This document shows, piece after piece, positions 16,991 to 25,697 of a DNA stretch of 64,000 nt. Every line of letters starts with the position of its first letter. Positions within the stretch are counted from its first letter, which is position 1. The notes beneath the pieces were generated by a model. It was not told the origin of the DNA, made no database searches, and saw nothing but the letters and a program-made list of their open reading frames with translations. The position numbers and the translations under genes were made by a program. This DNA is from Nocardia suismassiliense (GTDB lineage Bacteria > Actinomycetota > Actinomycetes > Mycobacteriales > Mycobacteriaceae). The stretch covers positions 24,664-88,663 of the forward strand of contig NZ_LT985363.1 in assembly GCF_900269665.1 (NCBI RefSeq), given 5' to 3'.

Positions 16991-18178
16991 ATGCCTGAGT
17001 ACGATGCTGATTTCGTCATCTTGCACCCTGACCGCACCGCGACCTTCGGCAAGCGCGAGCCCGGCGAACGCGTGCTCGACCTTGCCGCGCGTGTTATTGC
17101 CGACGCTCTCGGCCGCGAAGTCACCGAAGAACAGCTGCGACTGGGCTTGCTCTCGCGCTCCACTACTGGACCTCACCAACTGTGGTGCGTCGGTCTCGAC
17201 TCGATCGATCTGCCCGCCAACGTGCTACTTCACCCAATTCTGCGCGCGCATCGGCGACCCTACGAGTTCGACAACGACTTTCCGCGGTGGCGTGGGCCGA
17301 TAGTCCTCGCGACGCCGATCGACCTGGACACCAAGACATTTCCGGCTCTGCCCGACACTGTCGGTCTGCTGATCGACCGAGCTGCGGCTGCCTCGAACCC
17401 AGATCCCGGTATGAGCGCCGACCGGCGCGAGGCAGGCATATCCGCCGGACGCGCGTATGAGGACAGCAGCGAAGCAGAAATGAACCTCACTCGCGCGGAC
17501 TGGGCATGTGTTGCGCTCGAGGAATTCGCTTCCCGGGTCGGCTACTCCCCACCAGATCTGCACAACACGGCAGTGTTCATGCAGGTTACCGGCGACTTTG
17601 CCCGCGGGATCGCCGCGCTGGCCGCCGACCAGGGCTCGGATATGGCCGCGCTGGTCACCCGCGGCGCGCTCCATTTCCGAGAAGAACTAGCGATCGAGTT
17701 GGACGAACGCCAAGAGGCCGGCGAACTGCTGCCTGAGGAGGACGCCGTCGCAGTCGAGCCGTGGGCCCAGCCACAGCATTTCCCGCTGACGCAGGCCCCC
17801 GAATCGAACACACACCCAGCTGGCCATGGCATAGCTCCTGCCACGTCCCTTGTCTCGGCAGCCGAAGCTGGGTTGGAGGCCTTCGCTACGCAGACCCGGC
17901 AAGCACTCGTTCCGGTGAACGTCTGGGACCAGGCGCTATTCGATGAGGTCGTCAGCGACTTCATCGGCGATTTGGCGCATCTGGCACTACAGAAAGGGCG
18001 AGTGAGAACTGTTGATTCCAGGTCGGGCGCTGCCAGCCTGCGGTCGATACCTGGCACTGATCTCACCGCGGCATGTGCCGGGCACATCTCGACAGAGTCG
18101 ATCGAGGTGGCTGCGGAACCGCCAATGGCTATCCCGGCGGGCCCAACAGCCCAAGCGGGTGTGGAAGTGAGCGTGTGA
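16991..18178 (+). CDS. Protein of unknown function, paralogue family A
   Basis: 395 residues; not recognised. The N-terminal 115 residues are paralogous to those of the 6351 gene (HPD opening, LPAN, WRGPI). The rest is different, mostly helical and acidic, with the region around 175-245 reading as an amphipathic helical bundle. Predicted cytosolic. ATG at 16991 fits the shared N-terminus; the open frame upstream is not homologous. It ends 10 bases from the convergent Fic gene, repeating the Fic/family-A association of the first locus in a different orientation. Confidence 0.8.
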   Translation: MPEYDADFVILHPDRTATFGKREPGERVLDLAARVIADALGREVTEEQLRLGLLSRSTTGPHQLWCVGLDSIDLPANVLLHPILRAHRRPYEFDNDFPRWRGPIVLATPIDLDTKTFPALPDTVGLLIDRAAAASNPDPGMSADRREAGISAGRAYEDSSEAEMNLTRADWACVALEEFASRVGYSPPDLHNTAVFMQVTGDFARGIAALAADQGSDMAALVTRGALHFREELAIELDERQEAGELLPEEDAVAVEPWAQPQHFPLTQAPESNTHPAGHGIAPATSLVSAAEAGLEAFATQTRQALVPVNVWDQALFDEVVSDFIGDLAHLALQKGRVRTVDSRSGAASLRSIPGTDLTAACAGHISTESIEVAAEPPMAIPAGPTAQAGVEVSV

Positions 18179-18188
18179 ACCGTAATTT

Positions 18189-18986
18189 TCAGGGAACAAC
18201 GTCGTTACCGGGGTTCGGCTGGCCGAGTTCATGTTCCGCCGAGTCGAGCTGCTCTGGCTCCTCTGGTGTGGGGCTGTAATTCAATGTGGGCGGTCGCAGT
18301 ATGGATGCGGCGGCTGCGGTCAAACCCGGGGCCAATCCCTCGATGTCGATTGTGGTGCTCGGTTCGACGCGCTCGACGGTGATGTCGGCGAAGACGGGGA
18401 TCAGCGGCGTCACATCGAACGGCCCGTCGTAGCCGGGTGGGTGTGATGCGGCGGACGCGCTGTTCCATAGGCCGGGACTGACACGGCCGTAGTCCAAAAC
18501 GAACTGGGCGCCACTCGATAGTCGATCGAGAAAAATGCGCAGGCTACGACCATTGCCCTCGCGGAATGGGTGCCCCCAGTTCAACTGCTGGTAGGTCGAG
18601 GCGGCGTTCTGTACGAACTCCCGTCGATTCATCTCCGCCCAGCCGGCGCCGCGGATCGAATCGGTGACCGCCGCTATGTAGGACTCGAGGTCAGGTGGGT
18701 CGATGAACCAGTCACCCTCGGCGCCTATCCACACTGTTCGGAACTCGCCAGCCCACTCGTAGACATCCTGGAACAGGTGCCGGTGGATGGCCTTCCATTC
18801 ATACGCGTCGCCGGTCTCGGGCAACTGCACGGCTCCGGTCTCGATCTCGATTGCTCGCAGCGCTGTGGCTTGGTATTCCAGGTCCAGCAGCTCGTCCGCG
18901 TTGCGCACGCCGAATCGGTTGGCCAGGACCTGTGGCGTGTCGGGCAGGAAATAGGGATCCACCCAGAGGCCATCGTCGTCGGGCAC
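18189..18986 (-). CDS. Fic-family AMP transferase toxin (module 2)
   Basis: A 265-residue Fic protein with the intact motif HPFREGNGR (139-147) and the flanking YEWAGEFRTVWIG segment. The family transfers AMP from ATP to hydroxyl side chains of target proteins. GTG start at 18986, three bases after the antitoxin stop. The C-terminal 50 residues are Pro/Glu-rich. It is clearly related to, but not a recent copy of, module 1. Confidence 0.92.
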   Translation of the reverse strand: MPDDDGLWVDPYFLPDTPQVLANRFGVRNADELLDLEYQATALRAIEIETGAVQLPETGDAYEWKAIHRHLFQDVYEWAGEFRTVWIGAEGDWFIDPPDLESYIAAVTDSIRGAGWAEMNRREFVQNAASTYQQLNWGHPFREGNGRSLRIFLDRLSSGAQFVLDYGRVSPGLWNSASAASHPPGYDGPFDVTPLIPVFADITVERVEPSTTIDIEGLAPGLTAAAASILRPPTLNYSPTPEEPEQLDSAEHELGQPNPGNDVVP

Positions 18987-18989
18987 GAG

Positions 18990-19169
18990 CTATGTCCTGC
19001 CCTCGGATGGTCGGGTGCGCGCGATCAAGTCCTCGATTTCGCCGCGGTCGGGTTCCCAGCCTTCGAGCTGCCACGACGCGACGACGCGACGTACGGCTGA
19101 CTCCGCGTGCGGTTCGACGCCGTCGAACACTCCAGCCAGTTCTGGTTTGTCCCAGATATCGTTGTTCAT
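18990..19169 (-). CDS. VbhA-type Fic antitoxin (module 2)
   Basis: 59 residues. It contains ASWQLEGW, an exact match to the inhibitory consensus [S/T]xxxE[G/N] (Ser32, Glu36, Gly37), followed by a predicted helix (RGEIEDLIARTRP). The Glu is expected to block correct ATP placement in the partner Fic. ATG at 19169, with GAGAGGG upstream, is chosen; a longer frame upstream has no family character. Adjacent to and upstream of its toxin. Confidence 0.85.
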   Translation of the reverse strand: MNNDIWDKPELAGVFDGVEPHAESAVRRVVASWQLEGWEPDRGEIEDLIARTRPSEGRT

Positions 19170-20011
19170 CCAGTCACCCTCTCTCAGTTTGCGGGCTGTC
19201 CCCGCGGCGATACCCGGTGTGGTGGCGCATTCTCGATGCCGAAGATCGAACGAGCGATCAGGCACCGCTGTTCCGGACTCGGTGCCCCGATCGCGACATA
19301 CTCTGTGCCACAAACAGGTTCGTGACGTTTCGACTCACACCGGCGGTGCGAAAGCGCATTGGATTTGCCCGCAATCTTCTGGGCCTCTGCGCTGTTCGCC
19401 GCCGATCCTTATCCGGAAGGTCGAGTACAAAGCACCCTGCTCGGCTTGCCGCTTCCTGTGTGACGGCCTGCCTTCACAACACCCGATGATCTACTGTCGG
19501 ATGGTCTCGACGTATGCCGGGATTCCCTGCCGAGCGGGCTGAGGCTGACCCTTCAGCCCGCTTCAAGGAAGACGTGGGCGCCCTGTCACGGTGCCGATGG
19601 CGGATCAATGGCTGCGCCACAACCGATCTCGTCTTTCCTGGGCACGGCAATAATCGAAGTCGGTGACGCCCTAGGCGACGCCGATCCGGCGGCGATGGCG
19701 CGACATCCGAGGTCGCCACGCCGCAGTGAGAAGCGATGTCCGCTCGAGAACATGACGCAGCTCTGCAGGTATGGGCGTGCTCGTGTGCCGCGCCCACCCA
19801 TCGGCGCATAGAGGGTTCACACCTCCCGCCAGCTTCTACCCAGACCGAACCACCGTCACAGATGGCCGGCGGAGCCGTAGAGCTATTTCTGAGGGCGCGT
19901 GGCCGCCACCCCTCTCGATGTTCTGTGCAAAACGGGACCACCGAGAAAGGGGTCGATCGCTCGACGGTCATTGCCGCAACGGGGCACCCGGCGGCGACGT
20001 TGCTATAGCCT
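19170..20011. other. 842-base gap, no convincing gene
   Basis: It lies between Fic module 2 (minus) and the membrane protein gene (plus). No frame has both a ribosome site and protein-like composition; several short open frames are Arg/Pro-rich. It contains the hairpin described at 19533-19562. It presumably holds the two divergent promoters. A decayed gene cannot be excluded. Confidence 0.4.
19533..19562. repeat. Inverted repeat with two competing left arms
   Basis: AGCGGGCTGA, 10-base loop, TCAGCCCGCT: a perfect 10-bp stem. The loop begins with GGCTGA, which can also pair with TCAGCC, so two mutually exclusive stems are possible. Terminator or attenuator; role unknown. Confidence 0.4.
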
Positions 20012-21256
20012 GTGCGCGTGGAGGTCCCGAAACCTGCGGGTACGAGGTCGTCCCGCTCTGCCGAAGGCAACGTTCACGCGTCTAGAGTCAGGCCCTGGTA
20101 CTTGGGGCCAAAGTTCTGGGCACTCATGATTGTGTCAGCGATCGAATTGTGCGCGCTGGTTCTCATATACCGAGGTCTACGCACGCCCCCAGAACCACCG
20201 ATTGGATCACCGCCAGGAGGGCGGGGCTGCTTGTCGATTGCTTCGCCGCGCGGAATCGCTGGCCTGGACAAGCCTTTCGAATTCACCGCCAAGGTAGGTC
20301 GCGACTCGTGTGAGCTCGCCTCGTCGAAGTCGAAGCAGCCGATGCGACTCAGCAGTGTGCCGGTCGGCAGCTTGATGGAGGTGAAACTTACCTCACGGCA
20401 AGAACTTTCGATCCGCGAATTAGGATCGCTGGTCAAGCCGTTCTCCGACGACGGAAGTGCGAGCTGGTCATGGGAGTTGCGGACGAACGTCGCGGGCTCG
20501 TATCGGGTAGCGCTAGTGGTCATCGTTCACGACAAGGACACCGAGAACGTCGTCGACGAGAGTGAACCGCTGTACATCCCGATCGAGGTCGCGCCGTCCA
20601 CTAGGCAATTCGTGGCCGAACAGGTGAAGTCCGGAGCCTCGTTCCTCGATTCCGTACCTGCGGTGCTCGCCGGATTGACAGCGCTGCTGGCGATCGTCAG
20701 CGCGATCGGGCTCAAGGTCTTCGGACACAAGAGAACGCCGGATGCCGAGCACCCGGAACCAAGCCCGACCGGACCAGGACCCGATGACACCGGCGACGGT
20801 GACGACGAGAGATCCACCGAGCCCGATGCCGCGCCCCCCGAGCCCGCGGATCTCCCACGCGTTGCCCCAGCACCAATTCCGTTTCATACGAAAGTGACCG
20901 ACTCGGCGTCCGAAGCGAGCGTTACCGGGCAGCTGGTGTGGCGGTCATGGACTCACCCTGAAGAACAGGCGGTAGATGTCACCGGGCAGATCGCCGAATT
21001 CAACTGGCGTACGCCCACCGACACCGGAAACGCCTACGTGGAGTTCATCGCCTACAGCGGGAATGAAGCTGTCGACGAACAGGTCCGACGTATAGGTACG
21101 GGCAACAGCCTCGTGTCGTTCCAGTTCGACCTGGGCAGCGGAGTGGGTGCCGATGTTGAAATCACCAGCGTGACTGTCCAAGTCGGCCTGTATCCGAACC
21201 AACCGATAGTGGGGCCGAGCGAGATGCTCTACCCCGGCGTGTCACACCCGGAGTGA
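20012..21256 (+). CDS. Two-helix membrane protein of unknown function
   Basis: 414 residues. A basic N-terminus is followed by TM1 (about 35-53), an external beta-type domain of about 155 residues, TM2 (about 214-237), an acidic Pro/Asp-rich linker (240-285) and a C-terminal beta-rich domain with many Val/Thr/Trp positions. By positive-inside logic the N-terminus and the C-terminal domain are cytoplasmic. The external part contains two Cys (73 and 100). No family recognised. GTG at 20012 is the first start; GTG at 20018 is possible. A nuclease-like gene follows 544 bases downstream. Confidence 0.7.
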   Translation: MRVEVPKPAGTRSSRSAEGNVHASRVRPWYLGPKFWALMIVSAIELCALVLIYRGLRTPPEPPIGSPPGGRGCLSIASPRGIAGLDKPFEFTAKVGRDSCELASSKSKQPMRLSSVPVGSLMEVKLTSRQELSIRELGSLVKPFSDDGSASWSWELRTNVAGSYRVALVVIVHDKDTENVVDESEPLYIPIEVAPSTRQFVAEQVKSGASFLDSVPAVLAGLTALLAIVSAIGLKVFGHKRTPDAEHPEPSPTGPGPDDTGDGDDERSTEPDAAPPEPADLPRVAPAPIPFHTKVTDSASEASVTGQLVWRSWTHPEEQAVDVTGQIAEFNWRTPTDTGNAYVEFIAYSGNEAVDEQVRRIGTGNSLVSFQFDLGSGVGADVEITSVTVQVGLYPNQPIVGPSEMLYPGVSHPE

Positions 21257-21800
21257 ATCAAACCGGCAGCTCGCGATGCGGTGAGATGCGGATGTTGGCG
21301 GGATCGACTGCCACCACGGATCGCGGACCGGCCGGACGCGCGGGTCGCGGCATTTTGCCTGCACTCGCAGTACGGATGTGGCCGCTTTAAACCAACAAGC
21401 ATGAGGCAGACAGATTATGGCCGGTCGGGGTTCTTCCGGCGCCTCGCTCGCTGGTGCCGTTCGCCGGCGTCCTTGCGACCGACCCTGGCAGTGTCGGCAC
21501 TGCTTTCAGGGGGATTGCAGTCCCCGTTGGTCCGCCCAGGCGGGCACCGGTGGTGCCTGACCCAAATCGCGCTTGGCGCAACCTGATCGTGCCCGTGACT
21601 GCTCCTGGATCGCCCACCACTGCGATACCCTCCCTGTGTTACTGCGCTGCGAACTGCTCTCCCCGCCCCCTGGTATCCCTGCTCCCGCAGGGATACCAGC
21701 GCAAACCGACATTTGACGCTTCGCTCGCTCTCCAGTCGTGCGCCCCGTAGTTCCCCGCCAAACCGGCAGAGGCCGCAGCTCCTGCGGCTTCGCGATCCGA
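21257..21800. other. 544-base gap with strong hairpin
   Basis: No gene seen. The main structure is the 13-bp hairpin at 21670-21699. A smaller stem (GCAGTG, TCGG, CACTGC) lies at 21488-21503 and is followed by TTTC. Together they probably terminate the membrane-protein transcript and precede the promoter of the 21801 gene. Confidence 0.4.
21670..21699. terminator. Perfect 13-bp hairpin
   Basis: CTGGTATCCCTGC, loop TCCC, GCAGGGATACCAG. Perfect stem in the gap between the membrane-protein gene and the nuclease-like gene. No T-run. Probably a terminator. Confidence 0.55.
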
Positions 21801-22769
21801 ATGAGGTTGATCGGTCATTTGATCCCGACATTCAAGTCGTTCGTAGAGGGGCTCTCCGGTGAGCGCGCTGACCAACCACGCCAGGTGCTGTGGTACGACT
21901 ACCAGCTGCTGATCGAACATCGAGTCGGCGAGATTCACGGAGACCTCCAGGATGAGCTGCCGGAACTTCCACCCGAGAGGATCAAGCGGCTTGCGAACAA
22001 GGCGGTCGCGGATTCAATCATGCGGGCGCACTTCGGGGACGTCTGGTTCGAGCGCATGTACGAGGCAACGAACCTTCACCGACATGCTCAAGGATTCTTC
22101 TATCCGGAGGGCCAGAATGAATATCTCGACGAGCTGACAAACTATCGCAAGCAGGAGCTCGCGCGCCGGGTCCATCAACTTCAGTTCGCCGACTGGTTCG
22201 GGCTGGTCCACGACGCCGTAAAGAAGGACTACCTGTCCGGTGTCGCCTTCGAACTCGACGTGGCTCTCTATCTGATGAATTATCCGCTGAATGTCGAACG
22301 CCGCGACGCATCGCTGGCGGCCGGCCGCGATTTTGATCTGAGCTTCTGGATCACCGTCCCACCGAAAGCCGTTGAAGTCAAAACCAAGGAGGATTCGACC
22401 CCGTTCAATGCAAGGACCGTGTCGAAGACGGTCAAGACGGCCTCAGGGCAAATTCCCGAAGGGCAGAGCGGGTTCCTGTTTCTTCGGCTCCCGCCGCCCT
22501 GGGTCGGCCCCGGCCTTGAAGACGCGTATCACGAATATCTAGCCGATGCCTTGACCAGCACAGATCCCACCTCTACCCGCTACCGCATCTCGGCTGTGTT
22601 CTCGGCCGTCGACAAGATTTATGGCCGACCAGGCAACATCGCCGTGAGTCGCGTATGGGACCTGTTCATAGCAGATCACTGCTTACCAGAGGACTGGACG
22701 CTGGCTCTCCGGCTGAAGCAACTCTACGACGCCAACCTCACGTATATGGCGCCGTCCACCCCCTTCTAA
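21801..22769 (+). CDS. Protein with PD-(D/E)XK-like nuclease motif
   Basis: 322 residues from the ATG at 21801 (GTG at 21738 is an alternative). The centre shows a restriction-endonuclease-like signature: a helix with Glu151 (SGVAFELDVALYLM), then GRDFDL (Asp179), then VEVKTK with Glu192-x-Lys194. The N-terminal 140 residues are helical. The C-terminal 120 carry no recognised motif. The family assignment is from motif spacing only. Such proteins cut or repair DNA, often in defence or mobile elements. It converges on dnaB. Neighbours do not include a methylase or helicase that would define a restriction system. Confidence 0.6.
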   Translation: MRLIGHLIPTFKSFVEGLSGERADQPRQVLWYDYQLLIEHRVGEIHGDLQDELPELPPERIKRLANKAVADSIMRAHFGDVWFERMYEATNLHRHAQGFFYPEGQNEYLDELTNYRKQELARRVHQLQFADWFGLVHDAVKKDYLSGVAFELDVALYLMNYPLNVERRDASLAAGRDFDLSFWITVPPKAVEVKTKEDSTPFNARTVSKTVKTASGQIPEGQSGFLFLRLPPPWVGPGLEDAYHEYLADALTSTDPTSTRYRISAVFSAVDKIYGRPGNIAVSRVWDLFIADHCLPEDWTLALRLKQLYDANLTYMAPSTPF

Positions 22770-22885
22770 GTGGGCCGGTCCCGGTTTCGGACTGGCTTCG
22801 GCAACCCGGACCGGCTGTGCGTCAGCTGATTTCGTCCGTATCGCGGATCCAGGGTGCTCGGTGGCCGCGAGTGCGAATCAGCTGC

Positions 22886-22903
22886 CTCAGCTCAGGAGCT
22901 GAG
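22886..22903. terminator. Small hairpin between convergent genes
   Basis: CTCAGCT, loop CAGG, AGCTGAG in the 166-base gap between the nuclease-like gene and dnaB. A 7-bp perfect stem; weak candidate terminator. Confidence 0.3.
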
Positions 22904-22935
22904 ACCCTACGCGTCGTCGTCTCGTCGTCGTCGGG

Positions 22936-24840
22936 TCAGCCGCGATACAGGTCGTAGAAGCGCCCCAAATGGAGCTGGTCAGCCAAGGTCACGACGCCGG
23001 GTCTTCCTTGCCGAAATTTCGGGATGTGAACGTCGATCTCCCCCGCGCGTGGGTGGTCGGGAGCGATGGCTGCTGGGCGGTCCAGGAGCATGATCAGGTC
23101 CGCATCTTGTTCGAGCGCTCCGCTTTCGCGCAGGTCAGACATCATCGGCCGTCTGTCCGAGCGTTGTTCGGGCCCGCGGTTGAGCTGACTGAGCGCCACG
23201 ACAGGCACTTCAAGTTCCTTGGCCATCAGCTTGAAGTTGCGGGAGAACTCTGCCACCTCAACCTGGCGTGATTCCACTCGCTTGCCGGAAGTCAGCAACT
23301 GCAGGTAGTCGACCACGATCAGCTTGAGGTCATGGCGCTGTCGGAGTCGTCTGGCCTTGGCACGGATCTCCATCATCGTCATGTCCGACGAGTCGTCGAT
23401 GAACAGCGGTGCTTGCCTAATCTCCTCCATGCGTGCAGCGAGGTCTCCCCATTGTTCCTGGGTCATCTCGCCATTGCGCATTGTGTCGAGCTTGATCCCG
23501 GTTTCGGCCGAGAGCATCTTCATGACGATCTCGGTCTTGCTCATCTCCAGCGAGAACAGCACCCCCGCCTGGCCGTGTTTGATCGACGCGCTGCGCAGGA
23601 AGTCCGAACCCAATGTCGAGTTGTGCGTGGGGATCCCGGTCGGTCCCGCCAGGTACAGGTGGTCACGCCCGGATACCTCTACACAGCGCACTGCCACGCT
23701 GGGCACGCGGCGGACGGCCACGATCCGGCGCGCGGGTTTCCCGCGTCGCGACGACAGCTGATCGACCACCTTGTGCGCGGGGGCATGGGCGACGTCGAGT
23801 TGATGCAGTGTGGCGGCGATGGCCTTCGTGGTACGAACGCCGGGTGCGCCGGGGCTGTGGCTGTACGGGGCATAGATGGTATGCCACTGGTGCTGGGCGT
23901 CTGCGACGATCACGACCGGGCTGCCGTCAGGCAGTTTCTCGTCGAATTCCACTTCGTAGCAAAGCCTGTCGTGCATGACTTCGGTCGTTCGGACTACTCG
24001 CGTAGGTTCACCGTGCGCATCGAGAAGCAGATCGCCCTCGCATACTTCGGCCATCGTGGTCTGCCCTCCACCTGGAGTCGGCAGGACTGTGTCCAGCGCC
24101 AGGGCTTTTCCCACACCGGGCCGAGCGGCAACGATGACCAGCTGGCCGGGGTGCAGGCCCTGGATGTGCTTGTCGAGGTCAGTGAAGCCCGTTGGCACTC
24201 CCATCGAGATGCCGCCACGCTTCGCGATCGCGTCGAGCTCGTCCATCGTTGGCTGCAGCAGGTCCTCGATCGAGACGGCGTCTTGGCTGTTGCGCTTGGA
24301 GGTCACCTTGTTGACTTCGGATTGTGCGCGGTCGACGATCTCAGCGGCGTCGCACCCGTCGGCGCCGGTGTAGGCCATCTGCACGCCGCGGGTGCATGCT
24401 TCGGCCAGTCGTCGCAGCGCCGCCTTGTCTGCGACTATCTCGGCGTAGTAGGTGGCGTTGGCCGCTGTCGTGACCGTCTCGGTCAGCGTGAGCAGGTATG
24501 CCGGGCCACCGACACGTTTGAGCTCCCCGGCGCGGTCGAGCGCGTCGGCGACGGTGATTGGATCGGCTGGTTCCCCCTGTGCGTAAAGGTCACAGACCGC
24601 GGCGTAGATCGCCTCGTGGGCTGGGCGGTAGAACTGGTTGGGCGGAAGGATCTCGACGACGTCGGCGACCGCGTCCTTGCTCATGAGCAACGCGCCGAGC
24701 ACCGCTCGTTCGGCTTCCACGTTGTGGGGTGGCTGACGCACGAATTCCGCTCCGTCGTAGCCAAATTCGGCATCCGGGACCGATTCCGTGCGGTCACTGC
24801 GCCCTCGGCGCGTTGTCGTAGGCGGGATTACGGCGGTCAT
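22936..24840 (-). CDS. dnaB: Replicative DNA helicase DnaB with intein (accessory copy)
   Basis: Hexameric 5'-3' helicase of the replication fork. The 634-residue precursor has the N-terminal DnaB domain (PHNVEAERAVLGALL near 40-53), the RecA-like domain with Walker A GVGK/ST split by an intein, Walker B LIVVDYLQLL and the C-terminal SDLRESGALEQDAD segment. Splicing would give about 472 residues, normal for DnaB. ATG at 24840 has GGAG seven bases upstream; the adjacent TTG would add one residue. In actinomycete chromosomes dnaB normally sits near rpsR/rplI; here it follows an unknown gene and a tiny ORF, which suggests a plasmid- or island-borne copy. That inference needs the rest of the genome. 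Confidence 0.93.
   Translation of the reverse strand: MTAVIPPTTTRRGRSDRTESVPDAEFGYDGAEFVRQPPHNVEAERAVLGALLMSKDAVADVVEILPPNQFYRPAHEAIYAAVCDLYAQGEPADPITVADALDRAGELKRVGGPAYLLTLTETVTTAANATYYAEIVADKAALRRLAEACTRGVQMAYTGADGCDAAEIVDRAQSEVNKVTSKRNSQDAVSIEDLLQPTMDELDAIAKRGGISMGVPTGFTDLDKHIQGLHPGQLVIVAARPGVGKALALDTVLPTPGGGQTTMAEVCEGDLLLDAHGEPTRVVRTTEVMHDRLCYEVEFDEKLPDGSPVVIVADAQHQWHTIYAPYSHSPGAPGVRTTKAIAATLHQLDVAHAPAHKVVDQLSSRRGKPARRIVAVRRVPSVAVRCVEVSGRDHLYLAGPTGIPTHNSTLGSDFLRSASIKHGQAGVLFSLEMSKTEIVMKMLSAETGIKLDTMRNGEMTQEQWGDLAARMEEIRQAPLFIDDSSDMTMMEIRAKARRLRQRHDLKLIVVDYLQLLTSGKRVESRQVEVAEFSRNFKLMAKELEVPVVALSQLNRGPEQRSDRRPMMSDLRESGALEQDADLIMLLDRPAAIAPDHPRAGEIDVHIPKFRQGRPGVVTLADQLHLGRFYDLYRG
23620..24105 (-). 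other. Class 3 mini-intein in DnaB
   Basis: Self-splicing insert of 162 residues between Lys of GVGK and Ser of STLGSDF. It starts with Ala, not Cys or Ser, and ends in PTHN before Ser+1. The three residues that mark class 3 inteins are visible: Trp74 in QHQWHT (block B), Cys141 in VRCVEV (block F) and Thr160 in PTHN (block G). The spacing is right for a mini-intein and there is no LAGLIDADG endonuclease domain. In class 3 the block F Cys is the first nucleophile. The insertion splits the ATP-binding loop, so helicase activity depends on splicing. Confidence 0.9.
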
Positions 24841-24843
24841 CAA

Positions 24844-24939
24844 CTAGCTCCGGCTTTCGCAGTTGGAACGCACGACGGGGTGCGGTCGCCGTTGTCGCTG
24901 GTGCGGCAGGTTCCGTTCGCGCGTCTCGGTGTTGGTCAC
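24844..24939 (-). CDS. Possible small ORF (31 aa) between the 24945 gene and dnaB
   Basis: GTG at 24939 preceded by GGGAGGAG with ideal spacing. Its stop lies directly before the dnaB start, and its ribosome site overlaps the stop of the upstream gene. The product is short, Arg-rich and unrecognised. It may mainly serve to couple translation of dnaB to the upstream gene. Confidence 0.3.
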   Translation of the reverse strand: MTNTETRERNLPHQRQRRPHPVVRSNCESRS

Positions 24940-24944
24940 GGGCG

Positions 24945-25604
24945 TTACTCCTCCCGTTGCTCCGGCCCGCCGCCGACGCTATCGACGCGCTGGGGCCGCG
25001 TCGGGCTCGATCCACACTCGCTGTCCGACTCCGGCCTGGGGGCCACCAGCTCCGTGTCCACGGTGGTCGTTGCGCGGCGGTCGGCGGTGATGGATTCGCG
25101 CAGCGCTGCGATGACGTCATCGAATTGGGTGACCGCTTCGGGCACCGAGGAGGGATGTGAAGCTGGTAGGCCCGTAGTGAACGTGTGGGGCGGTCGATGC
25201 CGAGCCTTCGTGTTGACCACGTACGCGAGGCCCTGCTCACGCAGGAACGCGATTGCCCGGATCAGTCCGGCGAAACTTCGGCAGCTGGTGGGCCGCATCG
25301 TTAGAACTGCGGGGCGGCCGGTGCTGGTGAACCACTGCGGGCTCAGCGCCAGACGAGCTGCCAGCGCGCAGTACTGACCGTTGGTCAGTTCGGCATCCAA
25401 TTCCACTGAACAGTCCACGACGACACCGGTATTGAGATGCGCCGCGACGGCGGTGAACTCGTGAAAGTCGTCGCCTGTCAACGGAATCCGCTCTCCACAG
25501 TCGAACTCACACACCAGCACGCAGGCGTCGCGGGTGTCGTCTGCGGGCTGCTGAACCAGTTCCCCTGCCGTGCATCGGCAGGACAGTCCTGTCGACAGCC
25601 GCAT
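24945..25604 (-). CDS. Hypothetical protein upstream of dnaB (219 aa)
   Basis: Not recognised. ATG at 25604 has a strong AGGAGG site. The N-terminal part (1-140) contains several Cys (CRC, CEFDCGE) and a hydrophobic core with ALSPQWFTSTGRPAVL. The C-terminal 60 residues are Ser/Pro-rich. First gene of a likely operon with dnaB, so a replication-linked role is possible. A perfect 20-bp palindrome lies 94 bases upstream. Confidence 0.65.
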   Translation of the reverse strand: MRLSTGLSCRCTAGELVQQPADDTRDACVLVCEFDCGERIPLTGDDFHEFTAVAAHLNTGVVVDCSVELDAELTNGQYCALAARLALSPQWFTSTGRPAVLTMRPTSCRSFAGLIRAIAFLREQGLAYVVNTKARHRPPHTFTTGLPASHPSSVPEAVTQFDDVIAALRESITADRRATTTVDTELVAPRPESDSECGSSPTRPQRVDSVGGGPEQREE

Positions 25605-25697
25605 CACCGGATACCTCCTGCAAGGACGCCGTCGCTTGCCCGAGCCGGGGTGCCCGCCCGCGTCGGGGGAACACGGTTCACCATAGATTCTGACATT

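Noticed and set aside
23332..25377. 681-codon open frame on the plus strand across dnaB
   Set aside because: It is the antisense of the dnaB operon, composition is Arg/Gly/His-rich without motifs, and every DnaB motif is intact on the other strand.
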